Source of the DNA: Pseudomaricurvus alkylphenolicus
GTDB lineage: Bacteria > Pseudomonadota > Gammaproteobacteria > Pseudomonadales > Cellvibrionaceae
NCBI RefSeq assembly: GCF_011683955.1
Contig: NZ_JAAQPI010000027.1
Span: 1 to 64,000, forward strand
Direction of reading: 5' to 3'
Length of the DNA: 64,000 nucleotides
Every line of letters begins with the position of its first letter. Position 1 is the first letter of the stretch. The position numbers and the translations under genes are program-made. The notes under the pieces are model-generated. The model was not told where the DNA came from and did no database searches. It saw only the letters and a program-made list of their open reading frames with translations. Shown piece by piece: positions 1 through 9,314 of the stretch.

Positions 1-11
1 TTCGGCGGATC

Positions 12-47
12 GGTGGATTACGAAGCGCAAAGCGCTTCTAATCCACC
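12..47. repeat. REP-like imperfect palindrome
   Basis: GGTGGATTA (12-20) pairs with TAATCCACC (39-47), and an inner stem GAAGCGC/GCGCTTC closes on a three-base loop. The GTGGATTA...TAATCCAC form is typical of REP-type intergenic repeats scattered in gammaproteobacterial chromosomes. The stretch 48-205 up to the first gene shows nothing else that I recognise. Confidence 0.55.
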
Positions 48-205
48 CTACGTCGTGCGGCCGTTGCGGACATTATCGAACGCCCATGGTGCCCTGAACC
101 AGGATTATGAACTTCCGGTTATGGCACAGAAGAGACTTGAGCGCGAATACTAATACCCCAACAGCCTCAAAATTTTTCCAGTAGCACCGAAGCTGAAAAA
201 GACCA

Positions 206-1333
206 TTAAAACGCCTGACCGGGAGGTTCTTGCCCCAGCGCCACAGATCCCGTAAATAGCAACTGACGCTTTTCCTGCAAGGGATGAAAGTGCGAGGCCA
301 TAGTGTCACGTAACAAACTTTCCAGCCCAAAGCCGCGCATAAATCCTGGTCCGCCACAGGACTCGACAGCCTTACTGGCAACGGTCTTACAGGCAGCCGC
401 CACGACGGTCTTGCGTTTAACAATCTCGTTGACGGTATCCACACTGGCCTCAAAATCAAAACCATCGATACAGCGAACCATGTCTTCGGTGATGACCCGA
501 GCGGTTGTCAGGGCGTTTTCCATTTCCCCAATTATATAGGGTGTTACCGGGTCCTGGCTGTTGTTGCAGAATGTGCGGGCTTTTTCCGCAGCGGTTTCTG
601 CAATACCCAGATAGACCGACATGATGAGGGGAAGGGCGACAGGTAAAACCACGCAATAGACGCCGTGAAAATCGCCGCGAGGTCGTCGTGTAACGATGCT
701 GCCATCGGGTACGAATACCTTTTCCAGCTGTACACTGTTGGAACCGGAGCCGCGCATTCCCATAGGCGTCCAGTTGTCCAGTACGGTAACACCTTCGGCC
801 TTGAGAGAGACCGGGAAATGCAGAACCTGCCAACCTTCCTCAGGATCGAGGTAGGGGCCGGAGGTTACCAGCAGATCTCCGGCGGGTGACCCACTGGCAA
901 AGTGTTTGATGGCGGCGTACTGATATCCTCCGTCAACCTTGACCATTTCGCCATTGGACGCCAGCCAGTCACCCGCCCCAGTACTCACCAGTTTGAGTTC
1001 ATTGGCGGCGACTTTTTGCAGCATAGGGCCGCCACCCTGACCCTTTTTGTCCTTGAATACGTTGGCTGCAATGATGTGTTGGTGCATTGAAAACGACAGA
1101 GCGGTTGAGGGATGGCATTGGGCCAAGCGTCGCAATAGCGCCGCCATGTCGCCGTAGGCCATGCCGCCACCGCCGTGTTCGACTGGAATCATGGCGGAGA
1201 ATAATCGGTTTTCCGCCAGCAATTGATAGTTGTCTTTGGAAAAGATGTCTGTGGCGTCTGCCGCTGCACCGTTGTCCGCAATCATTTGTGCAATATTTTC
1301 CAGGCTTTCTAAGGGCTTAACGTTCATTTTCAT
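206..1333 (-). CDS. Acyl-CoA dehydrogenase-fold flavoprotein
   Basis: 375 aa with the usual acyl-CoA dehydrogenase layout: helical N-terminal domain (1-115), central beta domain (about 115-215, containing WTPMGMRGSGSNS) and helical C-terminal domain ending in a CGGPGFMRGFGLESLLRD-type segment. The family is FAD-dependent and cytoplasmic. A small flavin reductase lies upstream on the same strand, so this could be either a true acyl-CoA dehydrogenase or the oxygenase half of a two-component class D flavin monooxygenase, which shares the fold. I do not see the glutamate-containing YEGT motif expected near the C terminus of classical enzymes. The fold is secure, the substrate is not. Confidence 0.75.
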   Translation of the reverse strand: MKMNVKPLESLENIAQMIADNGAAADATDIFSKDNYQLLAENRLFSAMIPVEHGGGGMAYGDMAALLRRLAQCHPSTALSFSMHQHIIAANVFKDKKGQGGGPMLQKVAANELKLVSTGAGDWLASNGEMVKVDGGYQYAAIKHFASGSPAGDLLVTSGPYLDPEEGWQVLHFPVSLKAEGVTVLDNWTPMGMRGSGSNSVQLEKVFVPDGSIVTRRPRGDFHGVYCVVLPVALPLIMSVYLGIAETAAEKARTFCNNSQDPVTPYIIGEMENALTTARVITEDMVRCIDGFDFEASVDTVNEIVKRKTVVAAACKTVASKAVESCGGPGFMRGFGLESLLRDTMASHFHPLQEKRQLLFTGSVALGQEPPGQAF

Positions 1334-1446
1334 CTCTCGGTTCTCCTAGGCGGGCAGGCCGCCAATCAGTGTGTAAGTATCAAACAGGAATTTCATTAGC
1401 GCGAATAATTTCATGGTGACTTCGATGTTCATGCTGGTCTCCGGAT

Positions 1447-1977
1447 CTAAGCGATGGATTCTGGCGTTGATGTCATTTGACCTTGATAAAAAAGAAGAGG
1501 GGATTCGGTGCCGACCGAAAAGGAAATAACCTCTCCAATTAGCATAAGGTGGTCGCCTAACAGAATCTGGCGATATAAGCGGCATCGCAACCAGGCACTG
1601 CAGTCCTCGACCAGGGGCTCTGGATCGTTATTGGTTTCGGACGAGTCGTTGCAGTCTGTGTAGCAGCGTTCATTCAGAATCGAGAATTTGTCTGCGCCTC
1701 TTTTCGCAAAGCGTGTCGCAATCCGCTCCTGGCGTCGATTCAGAATCGACAAGGAGAAGTGGCTGCAACGCTGAAAATCCCCGTAGCTTGAAGCCTTCAG
1801 GTCGATGCACCAGCTGATCAGTGGCGGATGCAGGGATATTGATTGAAAACTGTTTATGGTCATGCCAACCGGACCTCGCGGTGTTGCGGTGGTGACAACG
1901 GCAACCCCGGTTGCCCACTGTCCCAGGGTCTGGCGCAACTGGCTTGTGTCCAGATGGTTATCAATAAGTTGGCACAT
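1447..1977 (-). CDS. Flavin reductase-like flavin-binding protein
   Basis: 176 aa from the ATG at 1977, preceded by GAGAG. It has the features of the flavin reductase domain family (HpaC/RutF type): RQTLGQWATGVAVVTT near the N terminus, GMTINSFQSISLHPPLISW for flavin contact, then the SYGDFQRCSHFSLSIL region. Such proteins supply reduced FMN or FAD to a partner monooxygenase. The acyl-CoA-dehydrogenase-fold gene 113 bp downstream on the same strand is the obvious candidate partner, and the divergent HxlR regulator may control both. The gap 1334-1446 holds no evident gene. Confidence 0.8.
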   Translation of the reverse strand: MCQLIDNHLDTSQLRQTLGQWATGVAVVTTATPRGPVGMTINSFQSISLHPPLISWCIDLKASSYGDFQRCSHFSLSILNRRQERIATRFAKRGADKFSILNERCYTDCNDSSETNNDPEPLVEDCSAWLRCRLYRQILLGDHLMLIGEVISFSVGTESPLLFYQGQMTSTPESIA

Positions 1978-2115
1978 GGTGTTTTCTCTCTGTTTTTTAA
2001 CTGTGGAGTTAAGGTAGCTTTTTGCGGCAATGAGCAATACTGCGATGGGTGGAGTAATGCACTACACTTTCTGGAGTAACTCACTACACAGAAGAGAGTG
2101 AACAGGAGAATAGCC

Positions 2116-2820
2116 ATGTCCGGAGCTGGATACGGCCAGTTTTGCCCCATTGCCAAAGCAATGGAAATTCTGGGAGAAAAATGGACGCTGCTGATCGTGC
2201 GGGAGCTGATCATGGGGGGCAGCCGCTTTAATGAGATGCAGCGAGGGCTCTCCCAGATATCTCCGACGCTGCTAACCAAACGGCTGCACGCTCTGGAGCA
2301 ACAGGGGTTGGTGATTAAACGGAAAATACACGGTATGCGTGGTTATGAATATTTTCCTACTGATGCCTGTCGGGAATTGATGCCTGTTATCGAACAGATT
2401 GGCCACTGGGGGATGCGTTGGGCCAGAGACGAGATGAGCGGCAGTGATTTTGATCTGGAGCTGCTGATGTTATATCTGCAGCGCAGCATTGATTGCGACA
2501 AGCTTCCCGGTAACGAAACGGTTATCCGCTTTAATTTCTCGGATGTGGAGGACTATCAGACCTGGTGGCTGGTGGTCACAGACGACAAGGTGGACGTCTG
2601 TGTTCATGATCCCGGTAAAGAGGTGGATGTGTATTTCAATGTTGGCTTGCAAACCATGTGTGAGCTTTGGATGGGGGATATCAGCTACAAACGGGCGATT
2701 GCGGATGGTCGACTGGAGCTAGTGGGGCCAGCGGGACTTACCCGCAATGTCAGTCATTGGTTGTCGCCCAGTATTTTCGCCGGGATCGCCCCGGCACGTC
2801 AGATTTTGGAACCTGCCTGA
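2116..2820 (+). CDS. HxlR-family transcriptional regulator with C-terminal SCP2-like domain
   Basis: 234 aa from the ATG at 2116 (AGGAGAATAGCC upstream); a GTG at 2098 is also in frame but has no better ribosome site. Residues 5-100 form an HxlR winged helix (FCPIAKAMEILGEKWTLLIV, then SPTLLTKRLHALEQQGLV). The C-terminal half (about 125-225) resembles the sterol-carrier/alkyl-sulfatase-type domain often attached to HxlR proteins. It is divergent from the flavin reductase gene with about 140 bp between them, so it probably regulates that pair and itself. Confidence 0.8.
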   Translation: MSGAGYGQFCPIAKAMEILGEKWTLLIVRELIMGGSRFNEMQRGLSQISPTLLTKRLHALEQQGLVIKRKIHGMRGYEYFPTDACRELMPVIEQIGHWGMRWARDEMSGSDFDLELLMLYLQRSIDCDKLPGNETVIRFNFSDVEDYQTWWLVVTDDKVDVCVHDPGKEVDVYFNVGLQTMCELWMGDISYKRAIADGRLELVGPAGLTRNVSHWLSPSIFAGIAPARQILEPA

Positions 2821-2966
2821 TTTTTTGGCGTCAGTTTCCCTTTATTGGCGTTACCGATAACCTCAGGTTCGGTTCCCATTCGCGATAAGAGCCTTTTGAT
2901 CTTACCGTTACCGCTGGTATTCCTATACTGAATAGACCAGAGGAATAAATCGCGGATGAATCTATC

Positions 2967-3536
2967 ATGTCGATCATCGATATTCAGTGTGCGGATCTGC
3001 TTAGCCAAAAAGTGGACGCTATCGTATGCCCGGCTCACAAACATCTGATCCGTGGCCGGGGTCTTTCAGCCCAGATTTTTGACCGTGCCGGGGAGCCATT
3101 GGAAGCGGAATGTACAAAGCTGCCGTCCTGCGCAGTCGGTGAAGCGCGCCTGACGTTGGCTCATAATCTGCCGGCTCGTTATATTATTCATACGGTTACG
3201 CCGCAGTGGAGCAGTGGAGACCAGTGGGGTGTTCAGGCGCTGGTGCTGCTCAGATGCTGTTACCAGAGTGCCCTGGAATTGGCTCTGGATCAGGGCTTGG
3301 AGTCAATTGCCTTTCCTGCGTTGGGGGCCGGCACCAATCGCGTTCCCCAGTGTTTGTCTGCCCGCATTGGACTGGAGGTGCTCGAGGGTCACAAGCGGGA
3401 GTTTCGCCGCCTGCTGGTGTGCCTGAACAATGTATCCAACCAGCACGAGTGGGAACAGGCCCATGCGGAGTTACTAAAGCGAATGGCAAAGCAGGCTCAA
3501 AAGGAGCGTCGTACCTCGGAAACTCTCAGTTCATAA
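2967..3536 (+). CDS. Macro domain protein
   Basis: 189 aa. The order of motifs follows the macro domain: an N-terminal beta strand entering ADLLSQKVDAIVCPAHKHL, then GRGLSAQIFDRAG, then ARYIIHTVTPQWSSG and SIAFPALGAGTNRVP. Macro domains bind ADP-ribose and some hydrolyse ADP-ribosyl marks. Here the usual NAAN motif is replaced by CPAHK and the GTGIYGFP loop by GAGTNRVP, so catalytic activity is uncertain. It stands alone between two regulators. Confidence 0.75.
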   Translation: MSIIDIQCADLLSQKVDAIVCPAHKHLIRGRGLSAQIFDRAGEPLEAECTKLPSCAVGEARLTLAHNLPARYIIHTVTPQWSSGDQWGVQALVLLRCCYQSALELALDQGLESIAFPALGAGTNRVPQCLSARIGLEVLEGHKREFRRLLVCLNNVSNQHEWEQAHAELLKRMAKQAQKERRTSETLSS

Positions 3537-3586
3537 ACTCAGTTCTTGACTTGGGTTAATCTTGCGGTGGCGTTTAATCGGGCATC

Positions 3587-4654
3587 GTGATAAAAAGAGG
3601 CTCTCTCCAGCAACAGCCGAATTATTTCCAGTCCGTGAATTTACCGATCAGGTCTGCCAGCCGCAGTATCCAACCCAAATGGTTGCTGGACTATTTTAAA
3701 GCGCAACAGGTTGATTTTGTTACTTTGGCCAACGTCAGCGGTCAAGATCCCGCCACTCTGGTGGACAGTAAGGGAACCATGTCGCTGGATGCCTATCTGC
3801 AGTTGTTTACCTGGGCTGCGGAGTATTTTCACGAGCCCCATCTGGGCATTCAGCTTGCGAACAATGCCAGCGTGGATGATTTTGGCGTCTTCGGCTTTCT
3901 TTCCAGCAGTGCAGCGACCTTTGGCGACTTCTGTAAACTGGTGGAGCGTTACCAGCGCATTTTAATGCAGGGCGAGGCGTTCGAATTTTTTCGTCACCCG
4001 GATATGATCGAAATCCGTTTCTGTGTCGATACCGGGCTTGTCGATTGCCTGACTCAGGATATGGAGTATACGCTGGCGACTTTGGTCAATTTGATCAAAA
4101 CATACGATCACGATCAATGGTATCCGGTAAAAACCACGTTTACTCACGCGGCCATAGAACCCTTTAGAGAGTATGAGAGCGTTTTTGGCTCTGACATATT
4201 TTTTTCTCAACCTCATAACAGCATTTGGATAAAGAGCGAAAGTTGGAATCTGCCCTTAACTACGGCCAATCCCGCTTTATTGGAAGTACTTACCTCCCAG
4301 GCCAATCATTTGTTGGCAGAGGTGGAGTCGCAACAGGATTTTCTGAGTCATGTACGCCTGTTGATTAGTGGCCAGTTGGGAACAGAGGGTTTCGATTCTG
4401 AGGCGTTGGCGTCCCAGTTGCATATGACCAGCCGAACCCTGCACCGAAGGCTCAGCCAGTACGGTACCTCGTTTAAAAAACTGAGAATGGATTTATTGCT
4501 TTCTGTGGCGAGAGAAGCATTGATTGACAGCGATGCCAGCGTTGCCGACATCGCTCAACGGCTGGGCTATTCCGAATCCAGCGCGTTTGTTCGTTTGTTC
4601 AAGCGGCAGGAGGGATTAAGCCCCCTTCAGTACCGCAAAACTCACCAACGCTAA
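3587..4654 (+). CDS. AraC-family transcriptional regulator
   Basis: 355 aa from a GTG start. The N-terminal part (about 35-210) resembles the arabinose-binding-like domain of OruR/ArgR-type AraC proteins. The C-terminal 85 residues hold two helix-turn-helix motifs (EALASQLHMTSRTLHRRLSQ and VADIAQRLGYSESSAFVRLF). It is convergent with the TonB receptor at the end of the amine dehydrogenase operon, with a 25 bp gap, and is a plausible regulator of that operon, though this is inference from position. Confidence 0.85.
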   Translation: MIKRGSLQQQPNYFQSVNLPIRSASRSIQPKWLLDYFKAQQVDFVTLANVSGQDPATLVDSKGTMSLDAYLQLFTWAAEYFHEPHLGIQLANNASVDDFGVFGFLSSSAATFGDFCKLVERYQRILMQGEAFEFFRHPDMIEIRFCVDTGLVDCLTQDMEYTLATLVNLIKTYDHDQWYPVKTTFTHAAIEPFREYESVFGSDIFFSQPHNSIWIKSESWNLPLTTANPALLEVLTSQANHLLAEVESQQDFLSHVRLLISGQLGTEGFDSEALASQLHMTSRTLHRRLSQYGTSFKKLRMDLLLSVAREALIDSDASVADIAQRLGYSESSAFVRLFKRQEGLSPLQYRKTHQR

Positions 4655-4679
4655 CACCGGCCGTTGGTGTCCTGTCTGG

Positions 4680-7016
4680 TTAAAAGGCAAAGCGAACTTC
4701 GGCACCCGCCAGACGACCATCCCCACGATGAATCAGATTCTCACCGGGGAGGATAGGATCATTGCTCAATTTCAAATATTCCTTATCTCCGAGATTGCGT
4801 GCAAACAGGGCAAACTCCCAGAGGCCTTGCGAGTCTACCAGCGCGGCGCGCGCATTAAACAGGGTATACCCGTTCTGAGCCCGACCGGGATCGTTGTCGA
4901 TGGTGAAATATTGCTTGCTCTGGTAATTGGCATCCGCCTGCAGAATCAATTCAACCTGATCAAAGAGCTCTGTGCGGTAACGTCCTACCAGGCTGGCTGT
5001 GGTCTCGGGACTGTAGGGCGGTGCATTTCCTTTGAGGTCGCCTTGTTCCGTCAAGAAGCGCTCGAATTCAGATTCGGTATAAGCCAGTGATGCGAACAAC
5101 TCCAGGTTAATCAGAGGTTTGATCTGCATTTCTATTTCCACACCACGTCCGCGCATTTCCGGGATGTTGACTGTGGTGGTGGCCGCGTTCTCAACCACTT
5201 GCACCTGGAAGTTCTCGTAGTCGTAGTAGTACAAGGCTGCATTGAGTTGCAGGCGTGAATCCCAAAGTGTGGACTTCAGGCCAAATTCGTAAGACCAGCT
5301 TTCCTCTTCGTTAAACGAGGTGCTGTCGTCAAAGCCTCCGGATTTGTAGCCTCTGGCGGCACTGGCGTAGATCATGGTGTCATTGTCCAATGAATAATCG
5401 ATAGCCAGGCGCGGCGTCAGTTTGGTCCAGTTCTGCTCGGCAGGAATAACTTCCAGCCCGGTGTCGTCCCCCACCAGTGTGCGTTGACCGCCAAAAGCCA
5501 GTGCATCGAGGTCCACAGTTCCGCCTGTAGCTTCGGCCAGGGTGTCGACATAGCCTTGTACCAGGTTATTTCCCTCAAGCACACCAGAAGCGTATTGCCA
5601 CTCCTTTTTGTCTCGGGAATAGCGCAGGCCGGCATTGACATTGATTCGTTCACTCAGTGCCCAGGATATATCGGTGTAAAGTGCAAAACTGCGGTAATCG
5701 CCTTCGGCTTCAGTTGCCAATTCTGAAGCCAGTCCGCAGAGTACCGAGCCACCGCTTTGTGCACATAAAGGAGATGGAAGCAATGCTTGCAAGGCACTGT
5801 CCAGTGACAACAGACCTTCATAAATCACCAGGTCCCAAAACGTCTCGTCCATTAGGAAATTGATCTGTTGGCTGACATTCTCGGCGAAGTAGCTGACCCC
5901 GAGCATCCAGGTTAGGTCACCGCTACTGCCATTTAAGCGTAACTCTTGACCGAAGCTTTCCGCATTCTCATCGAAGCCTTCACCGCCATTGTAGGTCAAT
6001 ACCGGAGCGGGAGTGCCATCTATATCCAACAGAACTTCGTTAACATATTCTTGGTAGGTGGTAATTGAAGTCAGGGACACGTCTTCATGGAGGTTCCAGT
6101 TAAGGCGAAAGTTCACGGCATCCGCCTGCGTTTTCTCATAGTCGCTTACGTCGTGACGTACGTCATCGTCAAAATAATCGATGGAACCCACACTCACACC
6201 TATGGCTTCAGCATATTGTGCAAACAAATTACTTGCATCATCAGGTTCGTTGGGGCGGCCTCCGGTGTCAGCATCCTGGAGGGTATATGTCAACAGCACT
6301 TCCAGATCGTCGTTGGGAGTGTAGAGCAGAGCAATTTTTCCGGCGGTAGCACGGTGATTGACGGGTGCATTGTTGCGGGTGATGTTTTCGACAAAACCGT
6401 CATTTTCTTCGTATACCAATGAGCCGCGAATGGCCAGTACTTCATCGATTAACGGGGCGTTTGCGGTGAGCGTACTGCGACTGTGTCCACGTGTCCCCAG
6501 CTGTTGGGAGATGTCCAGCGAAAGTTCCTGGGCGGGACGATTACTGGTGACGCTGATGGCACCGGCAGAGGTGTTGCGGCCAAACAGTGTTCCCTGAGGG
6601 CCTTTGAGTACCTCCACTCTGGCAGCGTCAACAAAGGGCAGGCCGGCAACGGTAATACGACCGGTATAGGCGTCATCGACAAATACACCAACGCTGGCTT
6701 CGCCACCGACACCAAAACTGTTTGAACTTATCCCTCGAATAGCGTACTGGGGGGTAGACAGCCCCTGATCGATACCGGTCAGCCCGGGTGTGTAGGCGAC
6801 AACGTCATTGATCGACCTGACGCCCGCGTGTTTCAGAAACTCCTGGTTAAATGCCGACACGGCAATAGGTACATCCTGCAGGCTTTGCTCACGTCGTTGC
6901 GCTGTTACCACAATTTCTTCGATAGCAAATCCTTCGTCCGCCCAGGAATATGGGGTTGCCTGAGCTGCAACGACAGTTACCAAAGCCGCGCAAAGTCGAC
7001 GATGCAGAAAAATCAT
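4680..7016 (-). CDS. TonB-dependent outer membrane receptor
   Basis: 778 aa with a signal peptide (to about residue 26), a TonB box (EEIVVTAQRREQSLQDVP), a plug domain and a 22-strand barrel domain ending in the aromatic residue of VRFAF. It has the sequence style of the sterol/terpenoid/polyphenol TonB receptors abundant in marine gammaproteobacteria rather than a clear siderophore receptor. It starts 41 bp after the cytochrome c gene, with GAGGAGATCACT before the ATG, so it is probably the last gene of the amine dehydrogenase operon and may import a substrate or a metal for it. Confidence 0.88.
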   Translation of the reverse strand: MIFLHRRLCAALVTVVAAQATPYSWADEGFAIEEIVVTAQRREQSLQDVPIAVSAFNQEFLKHAGVRSINDVVAYTPGLTGIDQGLSTPQYAIRGISSNSFGVGGEASVGVFVDDAYTGRITVAGLPFVDAARVEVLKGPQGTLFGRNTSAGAISVTSNRPAQELSLDISQQLGTRGHSRSTLTANAPLIDEVLAIRGSLVYEENDGFVENITRNNAPVNHRATAGKIALLYTPNDDLEVLLTYTLQDADTGGRPNEPDDASNLFAQYAEAIGVSVGSIDYFDDDVRHDVSDYEKTQADAVNFRLNWNLHEDVSLTSITTYQEYVNEVLLDIDGTPAPVLTYNGGEGFDENAESFGQELRLNGSSGDLTWMLGVSYFAENVSQQINFLMDETFWDLVIYEGLLSLDSALQALLPSPLCAQSGGSVLCGLASELATEAEGDYRSFALYTDISWALSERINVNAGLRYSRDKKEWQYASGVLEGNNLVQGYVDTLAEATGGTVDLDALAFGGQRTLVGDDTGLEVIPAEQNWTKLTPRLAIDYSLDNDTMIYASAARGYKSGGFDDSTSFNEEESWSYEFGLKSTLWDSRLQLNAALYYYDYENFQVQVVENAATTTVNIPEMRGRGVEIEMQIKPLINLELFASLAYTESEFERFLTEQGDLKGNAPPYSPETTASLVGRYRTELFDQVELILQADANYQSKQYFTIDNDPGRAQNGYTLFNARAALVDSQGLWEFALFARNLGDKEYLKLSNDPILPGENLIHRGDGRLAGAEVRFAF

Positions 7017-7057
7017 AGTGATCTCCTCTTGTTATGAATGGGCCGTTTATCAGCCCG

Positions 7058-7498
7058 CTATTGGTGTTCTTGCAAACGATTTTTGTTGTTTATGTGATTG
7101 AGCAAATTGGCTCTGGTTTCTGTGACTTTTACCAGTTTGTACTGACGCAGGCGCTGTACCTCTTGCGCGCTGTAACGTTGAAAGCCATCCTGTACCGATT
7201 GCGGATCAAAGCTTGTCAGCATCCAGTTGGTCATTTCTGCCAGTTGTTCGCTGTTCAATGTTGATTGGGCCGCCCCCGGAACCTGGATAAGAAACTCGCG
7301 GCCACCCTCAACCTTCAGAAACTTGCCCATAAAGTTCTTCAGGCTTGGTACACCACGCTCGCTAAGCCCTGAACCGTCCGGCGTATGGCATCCCTGGCAG
7401 TGAAGCATGTAGTTGACCTTTGCACGGCGCTCGTCGGCCTGGATCGGTAGAGCGAACGCGGCGCCCAAGGCGGCGATGATAAGGAACAGAACAGGCAT
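7058..7498 (-). CDS. Periplasmic class I c-type cytochrome
   Basis: 146 aa with a signal peptide (about 1-21) and one haem site, CQGCH, near residue 36; the axial methionine is probably in NWMLTSF. It lies between mauA and the TonB receptor in one operon. Methylamine and aromatic amine dehydrogenases pass electrons to azurin/amicyanin or a c-type cytochrome, and no cupredoxin gene is present, so this is the likely electron acceptor. The C-terminal 40 residues are basic and lack recognisable motifs. Confidence 0.75.
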   Translation of the reverse strand: MPVLFLIIAALGAAFALPIQADERRAKVNYMLHCQGCHTPDGSGLSERGVPSLKNFMGKFLKVEGGREFLIQVPGAAQSTLNSEQLAEMTNWMLTSFDPQSVQDGFQRYSAQEVQRLRQYKLVKVTETRANLLNHINNKNRLQEHQ

Positions 7499-7532
7499 TG
7501 GAACGTCCTCGGTTGATCCCGGTTAACTCGGC

Positions 7533-8078
7533 TTATTGAATGCCAAGAATGATGGCCGTTGAGCAGTTGTACACCACATCAGCCGGCCCACCGGAACACC
7601 AATTAATGTTGTTGGAGTTTGCCGGTAGATACGCCGGTGTATCATTTTCGTTGCGAATGCACTGGCAGCGGCCGCAAGCGCTTTTGCCGCAGCAGTCGTT
7701 GTAGGAAATAATGTAGTCCTTACCGTCCGCAGGGTTTCGGCAGGTACCGATCCAGGTAATCGGCGCCATCTGAGTGCCTGGAGGGCAACTGGTTTTGGTA
7801 CCGCCGCAGCAGCTGCAAAGGTATCCATCTATGGCACAATAACGCCAATACTCGCAGCTCTCGGGATCGCCGGGATCTTGACCCGGGGACACCTCTTTCG
7901 GGTCAGCACCAGCCTGTGAGGCTGCCTGGGCTCCATTGCGCCATACCGGCAAGAGCGGATATGCCGCCGTGCCTACAAGAACCGTCCCCACGCTGGCGAG
8001 AAAACTCCTGCGCGAGGTAAGTCGTGCGGATTGTCTTGTAGTGTTTTCGGTAAGCTTGTCAAACCACTTAAATAACAT
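7533..8078 (-). CDS. mauA: Amine dehydrogenase light (small) subunit, TTQ-containing
   Basis: 181 aa. A twin-arginine signal (TSRRSFLASVG) is followed by the Cys-rich catalytic chain. W109 (in TWIGTC) and W160 (in NINWC) have the same 51-residue spacing as the two tryptophans that form tryptophan tryptophylquinone in Paracoccus MADH, and D128 (in YNDCC) matches the catalytic aspartate 19 residues after the first tryptophan. It oxidises primary amines to aldehydes in the periplasm. Whether the substrate is methylamine or an aromatic amine cannot be settled by eye. No mauG or mauF, needed for cofactor maturation in Paracoccus, is in the window. Confidence 0.9.
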   Translation of the reverse strand: MLFKWFDKLTENTTRQSARLTSRRSFLASVGTVLVGTAAYPLLPVWRNGAQAASQAGADPKEVSPGQDPGDPESCEYWRYCAIDGYLCSCCGGTKTSCPPGTQMAPITWIGTCRNPADGKDYIISYNDCCGKSACGRCQCIRNENDTPAYLPANSNNINWCSGGPADVVYNCSTAIILGIQ

Positions 8079-8107
8079 AACTTCTGATTCCCGATGATTG
8101 TAATACT

Positions 8108-8713
8108 TCAGGCACTGGTCTGTGCTGCCATAAAAGTCTGAACGGTTGGAGCGCCCAGCCGCCGAGCCTCGATCAGACTCTCCAGGTGTTCACGGGTGTT
8201 GACGAGCCCGTGGCTGATCAGTTTTCCGTTTTCTTCGATCAATACCCCGTAAGGCAGTTTCCCAATTTCAAATGCCACACCGAGCTCCATCGAAAGCACA
8301 TAGGGAAATGCCTGCAATTGACGGCGTTCAATAAAGTCCAGATGAGCTTGCTTATCTCCATCACTGGCAAACACCAGATTCAACCAGGACTGTTCCTGTT
8401 TGGCGACGGACGTAAGCACAGGCAACAGGGTTTTGCAGACCGGACACGTTTCCGATAAGAAGAACAGGAGGGTGCAACGGGCCTGGGGAAAATCCGCTCC
8501 CAGCGTGACATTGCCGCCGGTCAGACTTGGCAGCTGGAAGCTCGGGACCGGCTCACCCGCTCGCAGGGATTGTTTGTCAATCGAGAGGGCACCCGCTGGA
8601 GAAATCCTCTCATGAAGTAAACCAACCTGACGCACCAGCGCAAGCACAGTAATTGCCAGGGCAATAATGGCGCCCCAACTGATGGTGGTAGCAACAAGAA
8701 GTGTTGTATTCAT
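8108..8713 (-). CDS. mauD: MauD thioredoxin-like maturation protein
   Basis: 201 aa with an N-terminal membrane anchor (about 5-28) and a periplasmic thioredoxin-like domain whose active site is CPVC (in SETCPVCKTL). MauD is required to form the many disulfides of the dehydrogenase light chain. It sits between mauE and mauA, the canonical order, with short gaps, so co-transcription is expected. Confidence 0.9.
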   Translation of the reverse strand: MNTTLLVATTISWGAIIALAITVLALVRQVGLLHERISPAGALSIDKQSLRAGEPVPSFQLPSLTGGNVTLGADFPQARCTLLFFLSETCPVCKTLLPVLTSVAKQEQSWLNLVFASDGDKQAHLDFIERRQLQAFPYVLSMELGVAFEIGKLPYGVLIEENGKLISHGLVNTREHLESLIEARRLGAPTVQTFMAAQTSA

Positions 8714-8753
8714 TCTATAGACCTATTTTTTCAATCGTTGGAGCCGTCGCCGT

Positions 8754-9290
8754 TTAGCTCAATGCGGAAAGGCGATGGCGGTTGGCGTCCAGAGTGTTGC
8801 AAATGTGGTAGAGCAATGTGGTCAAGCCAAGGCCATAACATACAATTCCCATATCGAACCACTCGACAACTCTAGGGGTCGTTGGCAGCAGTAGCGACAG
8901 GGTCAGCAATACCAACAGCCCGTTACGCAATACCAGAAAACCGCTGATTCGTTGTCGGTGACTGCCAAGGTGGCAGCCGCAATCGAGATAGCGACGTCCA
9001 CGCACAAGGTTAACTGCCATCGCAAAGGCGTAGGACGTTAACAGCGCTGCCGTCGAGACACTGCCCAGGTCTCTGGTGTCCGGAAACATAAGGGCAAGGG
9101 CAGATGCCAGTTCACCCAAGGGGATAATGATCGATGCTGCTCTCGGCACTGGTTCAGGTAAGATCCGGTATTGCTCCAAAACGCCGCGAAACATCTTCGG
9201 GTGGCGAAGTTTTTGCCAGGCCGCTGTTGCCATCAGCAGTGCAAGTGCCAGGCACACTATCCATTCAAACACGGGGTCAATAAAAAGCAT
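8754..9290 (-). CDS. mauE: MauE/DoxX-like membrane protein
   Basis: 178 aa with four or five hydrophobic segments and the DCGCH motif (near residue 103) typical of MauE. MauE works with MauD in disulfide formation and export of the light chain. Intergenic gaps to mauB (24 bp) and mauD (40 bp) support one operon. Confidence 0.88.
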   Translation of the reverse strand: MLFIDPVFEWIVCLALALLMATAAWQKLRHPKMFRGVLEQYRILPEPVPRAASIIIPLGELASALALMFPDTRDLGSVSTAALLTSYAFAMAVNLVRGRRYLDCGCHLGSHRQRISGFLVLRNGLLVLLTLSLLLPTTPRVVEWFDMGIVCYGLGLTTLLYHICNTLDANRHRLSALS

Positions 9291-9314
9291 CTTGAGTACC
9301 TTTGAGGAGCGTGC

